Below are positions 7,653 to 17,334 of a DNA stretch of 64,000 nucleotides, one piece after another. The position numbers and the translations under genes are program-made. The notes beneath the pieces were generated by a model that worked only from the letters and a program-made list of their open reading frames with translations, ran no database searches and was not told the origin of the DNA. The stretch is from NCBI RefSeq assembly GCF_023145115.1, contig NZ_JAGLEJ010000030.1, positions 74,317 to 138,316 of the forward strand. Reading direction: 5' to 3'. This DNA comes from Algiphilus sp. (GTDB taxonomy: Bacteria; Pseudomonadota; Gammaproteobacteria; Nevskiales; Nevskiaceae). Position 1 is the stretch's first letter; every line of letters starts with the position of its first letter.

Positions 7653-8260
7653 TGGGCCGCCTGCCCCGGGCCGGATCGCGGGTTGCGAGCATCGCCGCCG
7701 CCGCGCTGCTCGCGGCCGCGGTGCTCCCCGGCACCGTCGGAGCCGAGGCGGTTCGCTATCGGGTCGACCCGCAGCACACCTTCCCGAGTCTGGCCTTCCC
7801 GCACATGGGCATCTCGATCTGGCGCGGGAAGTTCACGCGCAGCAGCGGCGTGATCACCCTCGACCGCGAGGCCGAAACCGGCAGCGTCGACATCGCCATC
7901 GACCCGGCGAGCATCCGCTTCGGTCTCGACATCATGGACGAGAAGGCCCGCTCGGCGGAGTGGTTCGATGTCGAGCGCCATCCCGATGCCGGCTATGAAG
8001 GCACCATCGTCTTCGAGGACGGGCGCCCCGCCCGCGTCGACGGCGCGGTGACCTTCCGGGGCATCACCCGCGAGGTGCCGCTGACCATCACGCTTTTCAA
8101 CTGCATCCCGCATCCGATGCTGAAGGTCGAGGTCTGCGGTGCCGACGCCACCGGCACGATGAACTGGTCCGAGTACGGCATGCAGCACAGCGCCTACGGC
8201 GAGGGCGAGGCCGGCGTCGTGACGCTGCGCATCCAGGTCGAGGCCATCCGGCAGGAGTGA
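7652..8260 (+). CDS. YceI family periplasmic protein
   Basis: The 202-residue product has a signal peptide (ALLAAAVLPGTVGA) and a YceI domain: YRVDPQHTFPSLAFPHMGIS, GKFTRSSGVITLD, DIMDEKARSAEWFDVERHP and AVTFRGITREVPLTITL. It is translationally coupled to the VOC gene before it. Compared with the YceI protein at 3819 it keeps the standard DxxHT start and two Cys near the C-terminus. Likely a lipid-binding or stress protein in the periplasm. Confidence 0.88.
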   Translation: MGRLPRAGSRVASIAAAALLAAAVLPGTVGAEAVRYRVDPQHTFPSLAFPHMGISIWRGKFTRSSGVITLDREAETGSVDIAIDPASIRFGLDIMDEKARSAEWFDVERHPDAGYEGTIVFEDGRPARVDGAVTFRGITREVPLTITLFNCIPHPMLKVEVCGADATGTMNWSEYGMQHSAYGEGEAGVVTLRIQVEAIRQE

Positions 8261-8415
8261 GTGCAAGCCCCGTCTTGTATCCACGTCTCGCAGCGGGTAC
8301 ACCATGTCGTCACAGAAGCGATCGTGTGCCATGACGCACCGAACCGAATCGATGGCCCATCCGCCCGCGTCCGCGGGCCGGTGGCGCGCGGGCGCCGGAG
8401 CCCGCTGAGCGCGCC

Positions 8416-9669
8416 GTGGTCCGCCCGGTCGACGACGGTGCCGCCGCGGCGCGGGTGGCCGCGGTCTATCAGGCCGAGTCGCGGCGCGTGCTCGCGACCC
8501 TCATCCGGCTGCTCGGCGATTTCGAGCTCGCGGAGGAGGCGCTGCACGATGCCTTTGCGGCGGCCGTCGCGCAGTGGCCGCGCGACGGTGTACCGGAGAA
8601 TCCGCGCGCGTGGCTGGTGTCGGCGGGGCGCTTCCGTGCCATCGACGGCATCCGCCGGCGCGCGCGCTTCGATGCCTCGCAGCACCTCATCGCCGAGCAG
8701 TACGAGGCGCGCCGCGAAGACGAGCCGGATGGCGACGACGCCATCGGCGACGACCGGCTGCGTCTCATCTTCACCTGCTGCCACCCGGCGCTGGCGCCGG
8801 ATGCCCAGATCGCGCTGACCCTGCGCACGGTCTGCGATCTGACCACCGAGGCGATCGCCAGCGCCTTTCTCACCAGCGTGCCCACGGTCGCGCAGCGCAT
8901 CGTGCGCGCCAAGGCCAAGATCCGCGACGCCGGCATTCCCTACGAGGTGCCGGCGCCCGCCGACCTGCCGGAGCGGCTCGACAGTGTCCTGCACGTGATC
9001 TACCTGGTCTTCAACGAGGGTTATGCCGCATCCGGTGGCGAGCGCCTGCGCCGGGCCGATCTCGCCGCCGAGGCCATTCGTCTCGGCCGCCTGCTCGCCG
9101 AACTCATGCCGGACCCGGAGGTGCTCGGGCTGCTCGCGCTGATGCTGCTGCAGGATGCACGCCGCGATGCGCGCGAAACCGCCGAGGGCGAGCCGGTGTT
9201 GCTGGAGGATCAGGATCGCAGTCTGTGGCATGCCGGCGAGATCCGCGAGGGCGCGGCGCTGGTGCGGCGCGCGCTGGGCTCGCGGCGCTTCGGCCCGTAC
9301 AGTCTGCAGGCCGCGATCGCGGCGCTGCACGCCGAGTCCCCCGACGCGGCGTCCACCGACTGGCACGAGATCGTCGGCCTCTACGACGTTCTGCTGCGCG
9401 TCGAGCCGTCGCCGGTGGTGGCGCTCAACCGGGCGGTGGCGGTGGCCATGCGCGACGGACCGGATGCCGGCATCGCGCTCATCGACGCGCTGCACGCCGA
9501 CGGTGCGCTGACCGACTACGCGCCCGGCCATACCGCCCTGGCGGAACTTCATCGCCGCGCCGGCCGTGTCGCTGCGGCACGCGCGTGCTATCGGCGGGCG
9601 CTGGCGCTCAGCGAGCAGACCGCCCAGCGCCGGTTGCTGGAGCGCCGGCTGGCCGAGCTGGACGACTGA
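8416..9669 (+). CDS. ECF42-type RNA polymerase sigma factor with C-terminal helical domain
   Basis: The 417-residue protein has a sigma region 2 (about residues 15-85; RLLGDFELAEEALHDAF, ENPRAWLVSAGRFRAID) and region 4 (about 115-175; TTEAIASAFLTSVPTVAQRI), then a long helical C-terminal domain (HVIYLVFNEGYAASGG; LLRVEPSPVVALNRAVAVA). This layout is the ECF42 group, usually linked to a DGPF/YCII protein instead of an anti-sigma factor. No DGPF gene is seen here; VOC, AHSA1, DUF1428 and YceI genes are the neighbours. The GTG start is the only plausible one. The gene ends 2 bases from the convergent carbonic anhydrase gene. Confidence 0.9.
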   Translation: MVRPVDDGAAAARVAAVYQAESRRVLATLIRLLGDFELAEEALHDAFAAAVAQWPRDGVPENPRAWLVSAGRFRAIDGIRRRARFDASQHLIAEQYEARREDEPDGDDAIGDDRLRLIFTCCHPALAPDAQIALTLRTVCDLTTEAIASAFLTSVPTVAQRIVRAKAKIRDAGIPYEVPAPADLPERLDSVLHVIYLVFNEGYAASGGERLRRADLAAEAIRLGRLLAELMPDPEVLGLLALMLLQDARRDARETAEGEPVLLEDQDRSLWHAGEIREGAALVRRALGSRRFGPYSLQAAIAALHAESPDAASTDWHEIVGLYDVLLRVEPSPVVALNRAVAVAMRDGPDAGIALIDALHADGALTDYAPGHTALAELHRRAGRVAAARACYRRALALSEQTAQRRLLERRLAELDD

Positions 9670-9671
9670 GC

Positions 9672-10286
9672 TCAGTCGTCGAGGAAGTGCACCTGTCCGC
9701 TGGCGAGGTCGTACTCGGCGCCGACGATCTTCAGTCCGTCGTCGCGGATGAGCTGGCGCAGGATCTCGGAGCCGTTGTGGATCTGCGCCACCGAGTGCCG
9801 GATGTTGGCGCGCACGGCATCGGGGACGATGGCATCGGTATGGCTGTGCCCGCAGCCCGAGACCACCGGCGCGACTGCCGGCCGCACGCGCTCCACGATG
9901 GCGCTCAGGTTGGGCGACTGCTCGCCGGCGGGGCGCAGCAGCTCTTCCACCGTGGCGGTGACCGCGCCGCATTCGGTGTGTCCCAGCACGACCACCAGCC
10001 GTGTGCCGAAGCGCGAGGCCGCGAACTCCATGCTGCCGATGCCCGACGGCGCCACGATGTTGCCGGCGACCCGGATGACGAAGAGATCGCCGAGTCCCTG
10101 ATCGAAGACCAGCTCGGCCGGCACGCGCGCGTCGGCGCAGCCCAGCACGATCGCCATGGGCTTCTGCTCGCGCGGAAGCGTGATCGCCTCGGCCTGCTGA
10201 GCGGTGGGTGTGGCGCTGCGGATGCGCTCGACGAATCGCGCGTTGCCGGCGCGCAGGCGGGACAGGGCCTCCTCGGCTGGATTCAT
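9672..10286 (-). CDS. Beta-class carbonic anhydrase
   Basis: The 204-residue enzyme interconverts CO2 and bicarbonate. The zinc site is complete: C50-A-D52-A-R54, then H103-T-E-C106 in VVLGHTECGAV. The length fits bacterial beta carbonic anhydrases. No signal peptide is seen, so it is cytoplasmic. It is convergent with the sigma-factor gene and separated by 80 bases from the ceramidase-like gene upstream on the same strand. Confidence 0.93.
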   Translation of the reverse strand: MNPAEEALSRLRAGNARFVERIRSATPTAQQAEAITLPREQKPMAIVLGCADARVPAELVFDQGLGDLFVIRVAGNIVAPSGIGSMEFAASRFGTRLVVVLGHTECGAVTATVEELLRPAGEQSPNLSAIVERVRPAVAPVVSGCGHSHTDAIVPDAVRANIRHSVAQIHNGSEILRQLIRDDGLKIVGAEYDLASGQVHFLDD

Positions 10287-10366
10287 GCGTGCTGCTCCGC
10301 GTCGCTGGACGCGGCTCCCTTCGTGGCGTGGATCGACCGACAGCTTAGCGGTCGCGCGTCGCCGGG

Positions 10367-12415
10367 TCAGCCCTGTTCAGTCGCTGCCGCTGCCGGGGCT
10401 TCCGCGGGCGTCGTCTCGCCGAGCAGATCGCAGACCGCCGGCGGCAGGCCGAGCTGCCGGCAGATGTCGCCCAGCGGCGTGACCGGGTCGAGCAGCGCGC
10501 AGAAGCCGTCCGGACCGCCGGCATCGCGGCACCGGTCGAGCAGGCCCTGCTGCAGGTAGTCGAGCTGCATGGCGACGCGGTTGACCAGGCAGTCCTCGCC
10601 CAGCAGCGCGTCGAAGCAGGCCGACAGCGCCGGCGGCAGCGCATCCGCATTGGCCGCGCCGATGTCGAACAGCGGCGCGTAGGCCTGCAGCCGCAGCAGC
10701 GGCGCGGTCAGCGGTCCGAGCGAGACGAACTCCTCGTAGTTGGTGAAGGGCAGGAACAGCCCGGTGCCGCCGCCGGTATCGACGTAGTTGAACTCGTCGA
10801 CCGGCAGGATGTAGCCGAAACTGTTGTGCGTGAGGCCGAGCAGCATCATGGGGCTGCCGTCGCCCAGTGCGCGGATCGATTCGCCGAAGGTGTTGGTGGC
10901 TTCGCCCGGGATGGTGACGATGTCCAGCGCCGCGTCGTCGCTCCCCAGGCGGATGCGCGACACCGCGGTGGGCGCCACCGGCGCGACCTGCGGCAGCGTG
11001 GTGAACAACTCGCTGACGAAGGGAATGCGCTCCAGCGGCAGGCCGGTGAAGTTGTAGTAGCGGTTGAAGGCGCCGGCGGCGGCCGCGCCGATGAACAGCG
11101 GATTGGTCACCGGCAGCAGGGCCTGCTGCTGGCGGAACGTCAGCCCCGGTCCGAGCACGCGGTCGTCGCCCAGGGCGAGGGCGTGCTCGGCCATGGCCCG
11201 ACCGCGGGCACGCACGCGTTCGTAGGGCGTGGCGTCCTCGGGTGCGTCGCCTCCGCGCGCGGAGGCGTCGGCGATCGGTCCGTTGTAGAAGACGGCCACG
11301 CCGCCGTCCGCCTCCAGCCGGTCCACCGCGCCCAGGACGTAGTCGGGATGGGGCGTGCGCGGGTCCTCGTTGATGCTGGTGGGATGGGCGTTGAACTGCA
11401 GCAGGCGGCCGACCGGTCGCCCGGAGCGGCGCTCGCGCGCTTCCAGGAGCGTCATGATGGGGTCGGCGCGCGCGGTCGGATCGACCGGCGGCCGGCGGTA
11501 GCTGTTGAAGGCGGCAGCGTCGCCCTGACGTACCCGCAGCTCGACCTCGCGCAGCGCGGCCAGCGCGTCGGCGACCACCCCGACCGCCTCGGGATAGAGC
11601 ACGTTCTCGATCCAGTCCTGCGGCACGCCGCCCCACAGGCCCTGAAGGTCGGCGCCGGCATGCGTATGCGTCGAGCCGAAGAGGATCCGGCCCGGATCGA
11701 TGCCGGTGGCATCGGCGATGCGGCGGCCCATCTCGCCGGTGATGATGTTGCCGGCACCCACCGCGTCGACGGTCAGGAAGACGACGGTCTCGCCGTTCTC
11801 GCTGAGCACGAGACTGCGCAGCCAGGTGTGCTCGTCGTCGTCGGCGCGGTTGCGATGCAGGCGTTCGGCCGCCGGGATGGTGAGGATGTCGGACAGCCGG
11901 TCGAGCGGTGCCGGGAAGTTCTGCGTCGGGTCGATGCCGAAGCCGCCGAGATTGAAGCGCTGCGTCCTGGGCGCGATCAGCAGGCGCTCCTCGCGGATGC
12001 CGGCGATGTGCGCATCCGCGGGCGTGATGCGCCGCTTCGAGGCGGCGGCGCAGCGCGCGCCCCCGGCGCAGGCGCTGTCGGGGCGCGGTTGCACGAGGAT
12101 GCCGCTCTGGTCGCCGCCGGCGCGGTAGCGCAGCTCGGTGGCGACGCGGACATCGGGTGCCAGGAGGGTTTCGCCGGTCAGTGGTGTGGCCGGTCCGCGC
12201 TGCTGGCGCCACGCGCGCGGCGTGCCGTCGGCTTCCCCGAGGCCGACACGGGTGCCGGCTGGCACGACGATATGGGCGCCCTCCGCAACGCGTACGTCGG
12301 GTTCGGCGGGCGCGCCCGCGCCGTCACCGGATACGGGTTCGCTGCCGCCGCAGGCGGCGAGGCCGCACAGGGCGGCGGCCAGCAATGCGGTGATTGCCGG
12401 GTGGCGGTACGGCAT
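10367..12415 (-). CDS. Neutral/alkaline ceramidase-like lipoprotein
   Basis: The 682-residue product starts with a lipoprotein signal (ALCGLAACGG). From about residue 130 it follows the neutral/alkaline ceramidase N-terminal domain: MGRRIADATGIDPGRILFGS, then THTHAGADLQG with the zinc-type His pair, and LLQFNAHPTS. The first ~110 residues look like a short lead-in domain not typical of ceramidases, and the C-terminus is Cys-containing and Ala-rich. Known relatives hydrolyse the N-acyl bond of ceramides; a different amide or ester substrate is possible. Likely anchored in the outer membrane or periplasm. Confidence 0.8.
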   Translation of the reverse strand: MPYRHPAITALLAAALCGLAACGGSEPVSGDGAGAPAEPDVRVAEGAHIVVPAGTRVGLGEADGTPRAWRQQRGPATPLTGETLLAPDVRVATELRYRAGGDQSGILVQPRPDSACAGGARCAAASKRRITPADAHIAGIREERLLIAPRTQRFNLGGFGIDPTQNFPAPLDRLSDILTIPAAERLHRNRADDDEHTWLRSLVLSENGETVVFLTVDAVGAGNIITGEMGRRIADATGIDPGRILFGSTHTHAGADLQGLWGGVPQDWIENVLYPEAVGVVADALAALREVELRVRQGDAAAFNSYRRPPVDPTARADPIMTLLEARERRSGRPVGRLLQFNAHPTSINEDPRTPHPDYVLGAVDRLEADGGVAVFYNGPIADASARGGDAPEDATPYERVRARGRAMAEHALALGDDRVLGPGLTFRQQQALLPVTNPLFIGAAAAGAFNRYYNFTGLPLERIPFVSELFTTLPQVAPVAPTAVSRIRLGSDDAALDIVTIPGEATNTFGESIRALGDGSPMMLLGLTHNSFGYILPVDEFNYVDTGGGTGLFLPFTNYEEFVSLGPLTAPLLRLQAYAPLFDIGAANADALPPALSACFDALLGEDCLVNRVAMQLDYLQQGLLDRCRDAGGPDGFCALLDPVTPLGDICRQLGLPPAVCDLLGETTPAEAPAAAATEQG

Positions 12416-12582
12416 GTTGTCTCCTCGCCGGCGCGGTATCCGCGCTCTTGTTGTATCGAGCCGATCAGCATAGCGACGCCGCGCGCGGTGCGGCCATCGT
12501 AGAAATTGCCTATGCGGAACAGTCCCCCGACGGGCTTCGCGGGGCGTATCATGCCGGGCCACTACAGCGATGTGACGCCGCA

Positions 12583-13959
12583 TTGAAGATCATCATCCTC
12601 GGCGCCGGTCAGGTAGGGGCTTCGCTGGCGGACAATCTGGCTGGCGAGCAGAACGACGTGACGGTGGTCGACACCGACGAGACGCTGCTCAACGAACTGC
12701 GCGACCGACTCGACCTGCGCATCGTCCACGGGCATGCCTCGTATCCGCGCGTGCTGCGCGATGCCGGCGGCAACGACGCGGACATGCTGATCGCGGTCAC
12801 CGAGTCCGACGAGGTGAACATGGTCGCCTGCCGGATCGCGGCCAACCTCTTCAACACGCCCACCAAGATCGCGCGCGTGCGCGCCGACGAGTACCTGCGT
12901 TCGGCGGACGATCTGTTCAGCCACAGCAGCTTCCCGATGGAGATGCACATCTCCCCGGCGCAGCTGGTCACCGATGCCATCCGGCGGCTCATCGAGTACC
13001 CCGGGGCGCTGCAGGTGGTCGACTTCGCCGAGGGGCGCGTACGGCTCATCGGACTGCGCGCCTACTACGGCGGCCCGCTGGTCGGCCGCCAGCTGCGCGA
13101 GCTGCCGCAGCACCTACCCGGCCTCGACGCGCGCGTGGCGGCCATCTACCGCCGCGGCCGGCCGTTGCTGCCGGAGGGCGACACCATCATCGAGGCCGAG
13201 GACGAGGTCTTCTTCATTTCCTCGGTGGATGCCGCGCCCAAGATCATGGCCGAGCTGCGCCGCGTGGATCGGCCGGTACGCCGCATCATGCTGGCGGGTG
13301 GCGGCAATATCGGCCTCAAGCTGGCGCAGGCGCTGGAGGGCCACGCCCAGGTCAAGATCATCGAGCGCGACCGCAACCGTGCGCGCATGCTCTCGGAGAA
13401 GCTGGACCGGGGCATCGTGCTGTGCGGCGACGCCGCCGACGAGGATCTGCTGACCGAAGAGAACATCGAGGACATGGATGTGTTCTGCGCCATCACCAAC
13501 GATGACGAGGCCAACATCCTGTCAGCGATGCTCGCCAAGCGGCTGGGCGCGCACAAGGCGCTGTCGCTGATCAACCGGCTGTCCTATATCGATCTGGTGG
13601 AGGGCGGCATCATCGACATCGCCATCTCGCCGCAGCAGGCGACGGTGTCGGCGGTGCTGGCGCACGTGCGGCGCGGCGACGTCGCGCGCGTGCACAGCCT
13701 GCGCAGGGGCGCGGCCGAGGCCATCGAGGCGGTGGCGCACGGGGATCGCGACAACTCGCGCGTGGTCGGCCGCCGGCTCGACGAGATCGACCTGCCGCCC
13801 GGCACCACCATCGGCGCCATCGTGCGCAACGAGAAGGTCATCATCGCGCACCGCGACGTCGTGATCGAGGGCGGCGATCACGTCGTGCTGTTCATCGTCG
13901 ACCGCAAGTACACGCGCGCGGTGGAGGAGCTGTTCAACGTGCCGCCGACCTTCCTCTGA
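12583..13959 (+). CDS. trkA: Trk potassium uptake protein TrkA
   Basis: The 458-residue protein is the NAD(H)-binding RCK regulator of the Trk K+ channel. Two Rossmann domains are visible: GAGQVGASLAD near the N-terminus with VVDTDE, and a second with LAGGGNIGLKLAQ near residue 240, each followed by a TrkA-C-type domain. No ATG precedes the GAGQVG motif in frame, so the start is TTG at 12583. The stop overlaps the trkH start by one base. Confidence 0.95.
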   Translation: MKIIILGAGQVGASLADNLAGEQNDVTVVDTDETLLNELRDRLDLRIVHGHASYPRVLRDAGGNDADMLIAVTESDEVNMVACRIAANLFNTPTKIARVRADEYLRSADDLFSHSSFPMEMHISPAQLVTDAIRRLIEYPGALQVVDFAEGRVRLIGLRAYYGGPLVGRQLRELPQHLPGLDARVAAIYRRGRPLLPEGDTIIEAEDEVFFISSVDAAPKIMAELRRVDRPVRRIMLAGGGNIGLKLAQALEGHAQVKIIERDRNRARMLSEKLDRGIVLCGDAADEDLLTEENIEDMDVFCAITNDDEANILSAMLAKRLGAHKALSLINRLSYIDLVEGGIIDIAISPQQATVSAVLAHVRRGDVARVHSLRRGAAEAIEAVAHGDRDNSRVVGRRLDEIDLPPGTTIGAIVRNEKVIIAHRDVVIEGGDHVVLFIVDRKYTRAVEELFNVPPTFL

Positions 13960-15431
13960 TGCGTCTGCCGCGGATGCAGCACCGCTACGCCACGGTGCAG
14001 CGGGTGGTGGGGCTGCTTCTCATGCTGTTCTCCACCACCATGCTGCCGCCGGCGCTGGTGGACCTGTTCTACCGCGAGGGCGTGGCGCTCTCCTTCGTGG
14101 TGGGTTTCGGCATCACGCTGGTGACGGGCGCACTGCTGTGGCTGCCGGTCTACTCGTTCCGGCGCGAGCTGAAGATCCGCGAGGGCTTCCTGGTCGCGGT
14201 GCTGTTCTGGACCGTGCTGAGCCTGTTCGCGGCGGTGCCGCTGTACCTGGCGCTGACGCCGCGACTGGGCATCGCGCAGGCGGCCTTCGAGGCGGTGTCG
14301 GGACTGACCACCACCGGTGCGACGGTCATCACCGGGCTGGACACGCTGCCCCACGGGGTCCTCTACTACCGCCAGCAGCTGCAGTGGCTCGGCGGCATGG
14401 GGATCATCGTCCTGGCCGTCGCCATCCTGCCGCTGCTGGGTGTCGGCGGCATGCAGATCTACCGCGCCGAGGTACCGGGGCCGATCAAGGACAACAAGCT
14501 GACGCCGCGCATCCGCGAGACGGCGCGCGTGCTCTGGCAGATCTATCTGACCCTCACGGTGGCCTGCGCCCTGGCCTACTACCTGGCGGGCATGACGCCG
14601 TTCGACGCCGTCAGCCACGCCTTCTCGACGGTGTCGACGGCCGGCTTCTCGACCCACGACAACAGCATCGGGCATTTCGACAGCACGCTCATCGAGATGA
14701 TCTGCGTGGTGTTCATGATCAGCGGGGCCATCAACTTCGGCCTGCATTTCGCGATGCTGCGCGAGAAGCATCCGCTGGCGTACTGGCGGGACGCCGAGTT
14801 CAAGACCTTCATGGGGATCATCCTCGCGATCACGCTGTTCGTGACCGCGGTGCTGTGGATCTCGGGCACCTACGGCAGCGGGGTGAAGGCCTTCACGCAC
14901 GCGCTCTTCCAGGTTGTCTCCATCGGCACGACGTCGGGATTCGGCACCGCCGATCACACCAGCTGGCCGCTGCTGCTGCCGCCGCTGCTGCTCTTCGCCA
15001 GCTTCATCGGCGGCTCGGCCGCCTCGACCACCGGCGGCATCAAGGTGGTGCGCGTCATGCTGCTGTTCAAGCAGGGCATACGCGAGGTGGTGCGCATGAT
15101 CCACCCCAATGCCGAGTTGCCCATCAAGATCGGCCACCGCACGGTGCCCGACCGCGTCGTCCAGGCGGTGTGGGGCTTCTTCTCGGTGTACGCGGGCTTC
15201 TACCTGATCATCTTCTTCCTCATGCTCGCCGCCGGTCTCGACGTGGTGACCGCGTTCTCCGCGGTGGCGGCGACGCTGAACAACCTCGGTCCCGGCCTCG
15301 GCGAGGTCGCGAGCAACTTCGCGGCAGTGAACGACTTCGGGCTGTGGGTGGGCGTGTTCGCGATGCTGCTGGGGCGGCTCGAGATCTTCCCGCTCCTGGT
15401 GGTGCTCACCCCCTACTTCTGGCGACGCTGA
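13959..15431 (+). CDS. trkH: Trk potassium uptake protein TrkH
   Basis: The 490-residue membrane protein is the K+-conducting subunit. All four pore-loop filter segments are visible: SGLTTTGATVI, STVSTAGFSTHD, VSIGTTSGFGT and NNLGPGLGEV. It also has QWLGGMGIIVLAVAILPLLG and GGSAASTTGGIKVVR. It is translationally coupled to trkA and followed 82 bases later by a K+/H+ antiporter gene, forming a potassium-homeostasis block. Confidence 0.96.
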   Translation: MRLPRMQHRYATVQRVVGLLLMLFSTTMLPPALVDLFYREGVALSFVVGFGITLVTGALLWLPVYSFRRELKIREGFLVAVLFWTVLSLFAAVPLYLALTPRLGIAQAAFEAVSGLTTTGATVITGLDTLPHGVLYYRQQLQWLGGMGIIVLAVAILPLLGVGGMQIYRAEVPGPIKDNKLTPRIRETARVLWQIYLTLTVACALAYYLAGMTPFDAVSHAFSTVSTAGFSTHDNSIGHFDSTLIEMICVVFMISGAINFGLHFAMLREKHPLAYWRDAEFKTFMGIILAITLFVTAVLWISGTYGSGVKAFTHALFQVVSIGTTSGFGTADHTSWPLLLPPLLLFASFIGGSAASTTGGIKVVRVMLLFKQGIREVVRMIHPNAELPIKIGHRTVPDRVVQAVWGFFSVYAGFYLIIFFLMLAAGLDVVTAFSAVAATLNNLGPGLGEVASNFAAVNDFGLWVGVFAMLLGRLEIFPLLVVLTPYFWRR

Positions 15432-15513
15432 GGCGCCGCGCGCCCGGGGGCGGGGTGGTGCCCGGCGGTACACTGGGCGACCTCATCCATTCCCGGAACC
15501 GGCGAGGCGCGCG

Positions 15514-17232
15514 GTGATCGAGCCCGAGATCGTCACCATCCTGATCATCGCCTCGCTGGTGGTGATCAGCATCTTCAGCAGCGTGCTCTCCTTCCGGATG
15601 GGCGCGCCGCTGCTGCTGGTGTTCCTGGGCGTCGGCCTGCTGGCGGGCGAGGACGGGATCGGCGGCATCGACTTCGACGATGCCCAGATCGCCTACTGGG
15701 GCTGCAGTCTGGCGCTGGCGGTCATCCTCTTCGACAGCGGCTTCGCCACGCCCTGGCGCGCCTATCGCAAGGCCGCGGCGCCGGCGCTGACGCTCGCCAC
15801 CTTGGGCACGGTGCTCACCGCGCTGGTGGTGGCGGCCGGGGCGCGCCTGCTGCTGCCCATCGACTGGCCCACCGCGCTGCTGCTCGGCGCTTGCCTGTCG
15901 TCCACTGACGCGGCCGCGGTGTTCTTCCTGCTGCGCACCGGCGGCGTGCGCATCCGCGAGCGCGTGCGTTCCACGGTGGAGATCGAGTCGGGCACCAACG
16001 ATCCGGTCGCCATCTTCATGGTGGTGGCGCTGCTGGCGGCAGTGGCCGGGGACCGCGACGGCATCGACGGCATGCTCATCACGCTGGTGCAGCAGATGGG
16101 GCTGGGCGCGGTGTTCGGCATCGGCGGCGGGCTCGCCATGGTGCGTCTGGTGAACGCGCTGGATATCGAGACCGCGCTCTACCCGGTTGCCGTCCTGGGC
16201 ATGGCGCTGATCGTCTTCGCGGGCACCACCATGGTCGGCGGCAGCGGATTCCTGGCGGTGTACCTCGCCGGTCTGGTGGCGGGCAACCAGCGCCTCAAGG
16301 GCAAGTACTCCATGCGCCGCTTCCAGGCCGGGCTCACCTGGCTGGCGCAGATCCTGATGTTCGTGACGCTGGGCCTGTTCGCGGTGCCGTCGAGCTTCAT
16401 CGACGTCATCTGGCCCGCCATCGGGCTGGCCCTGGTGCTGACGCTGCTCGCGCGTCCGCTGGCGGTGCTGATCTGTCTGCGGCCGCAGCGCTTCGACTGG
16501 CGCGAGACCGGCTTCGTGGGGTGGGTCGGTCTCCGCGGCGCGGTGAGCATCCTGCTGGCGATCCTGCCGTTGCGCGCCGGGCTGGCCGACGGGCAGCTGC
16601 TGTTCAATGTCGTCTTCCTGGTGGTGATCTTCTCGCTGCTGCTGCAGGGCTGGACGGTGCGGCTGGCAGCGCAGCGCCTGCGGCAGATGGAAGCGGCGCA
16701 GGCCGCGATGATCGACCGCATCGAGCTGGAGCTGCCCGGTCGCGCCGAGCACGAGCTGGTCGGCTACCGGCTGGCGGCCAACAGCCCGGCGCTTGGCGCC
16801 ACCCGGATCCCGCGCTGGGCGCGCCCTTCCCTGATCCTGCGCAACGGCGAGAGCCTGCGCCCGCATCAGGCCGGTGCGCTGGAGCCGGGCGACACCGTCT
16901 ATCTGTTCTGCGCCGAGCGCCATATCCGCCTGCTGGACCGCATCTACGCGGCCGTCGATACCGTCGATGCGCGCGACTTCCTCGGTGATTTCTCGCTGCC
17001 GCCCGATGCGTCGGCGGATTCCATCGCCCGTCGCTTCGACATCGATCTGCCACCGGACATGCGCGGCAAGACGCTGCGCGAGGTCTTCCGGGACCGGCTC
17101 CGCGGCAGCGTCGAGCTCGGCGACCGCGTGCCGCTGGGGCCCTTCGAGCTGATCGTGCGCGACATCAGTCCCGAAGGCGTGGTCGAGGAGGTCGGCCTGC
17201 TGCTCGACGACCCGGATATCGTGCGCCGCTAG
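15514..17232 (+). CDS. Potassium/proton antiporter (NhaP2/CvrA type)
   Basis: The 572-residue protein has about 12 membrane segments of the CPA1 family, with SSTDAAAVFFLLR and the ion-site motif ESGTNDPVAIFMV, then a cytosolic tail from about residue 390 resembling a TrkA-C domain (ELVGYRLAANSPALGA; LEPGDTVYLFC) and a further CorC/HlyC-like end. This is the NhaP2/CvrA layout, which exchanges K+ for protons. The start is GTG. Its position after trkAH supports a role in K+ efflux. Confidence 0.9.
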   Translation: MIEPEIVTILIIASLVVISIFSSVLSFRMGAPLLLVFLGVGLLAGEDGIGGIDFDDAQIAYWGCSLALAVILFDSGFATPWRAYRKAAAPALTLATLGTVLTALVVAAGARLLLPIDWPTALLLGACLSSTDAAAVFFLLRTGGVRIRERVRSTVEIESGTNDPVAIFMVVALLAAVAGDRDGIDGMLITLVQQMGLGAVFGIGGGLAMVRLVNALDIETALYPVAVLGMALIVFAGTTMVGGSGFLAVYLAGLVAGNQRLKGKYSMRRFQAGLTWLAQILMFVTLGLFAVPSSFIDVIWPAIGLALVLTLLARPLAVLICLRPQRFDWRETGFVGWVGLRGAVSILLAILPLRAGLADGQLLFNVVFLVVIFSLLLQGWTVRLAAQRLRQMEAAQAAMIDRIELELPGRAEHELVGYRLAANSPALGATRIPRWARPSLILRNGESLRPHQAGALEPGDTVYLFCAERHIRLLDRIYAAVDTVDARDFLGDFSLPPDASADSIARRFDIDLPPDMRGKTLREVFRDRLRGSVELGDRVPLGPFELIVRDISPEGVVEEVGLLLDDPDIVRR

Positions 17233-17334
17233 CCTGCGGTCGCCGCCGGCCGGAACGGCCGTGCAGGCCTTCGAACGGTGTCGCGGTCGCGCTTTGGTGT
17301 ATTTTGACGCGCTCAAGAGCCCGCTTCCGCGCGC

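Noticed and set aside
12541..12582. ATG-initiated upstream start for TrkA
   Set aside because: No ATG or GTG in frame lies upstream near the Rossmann motif; the TTG gives the exact family length.
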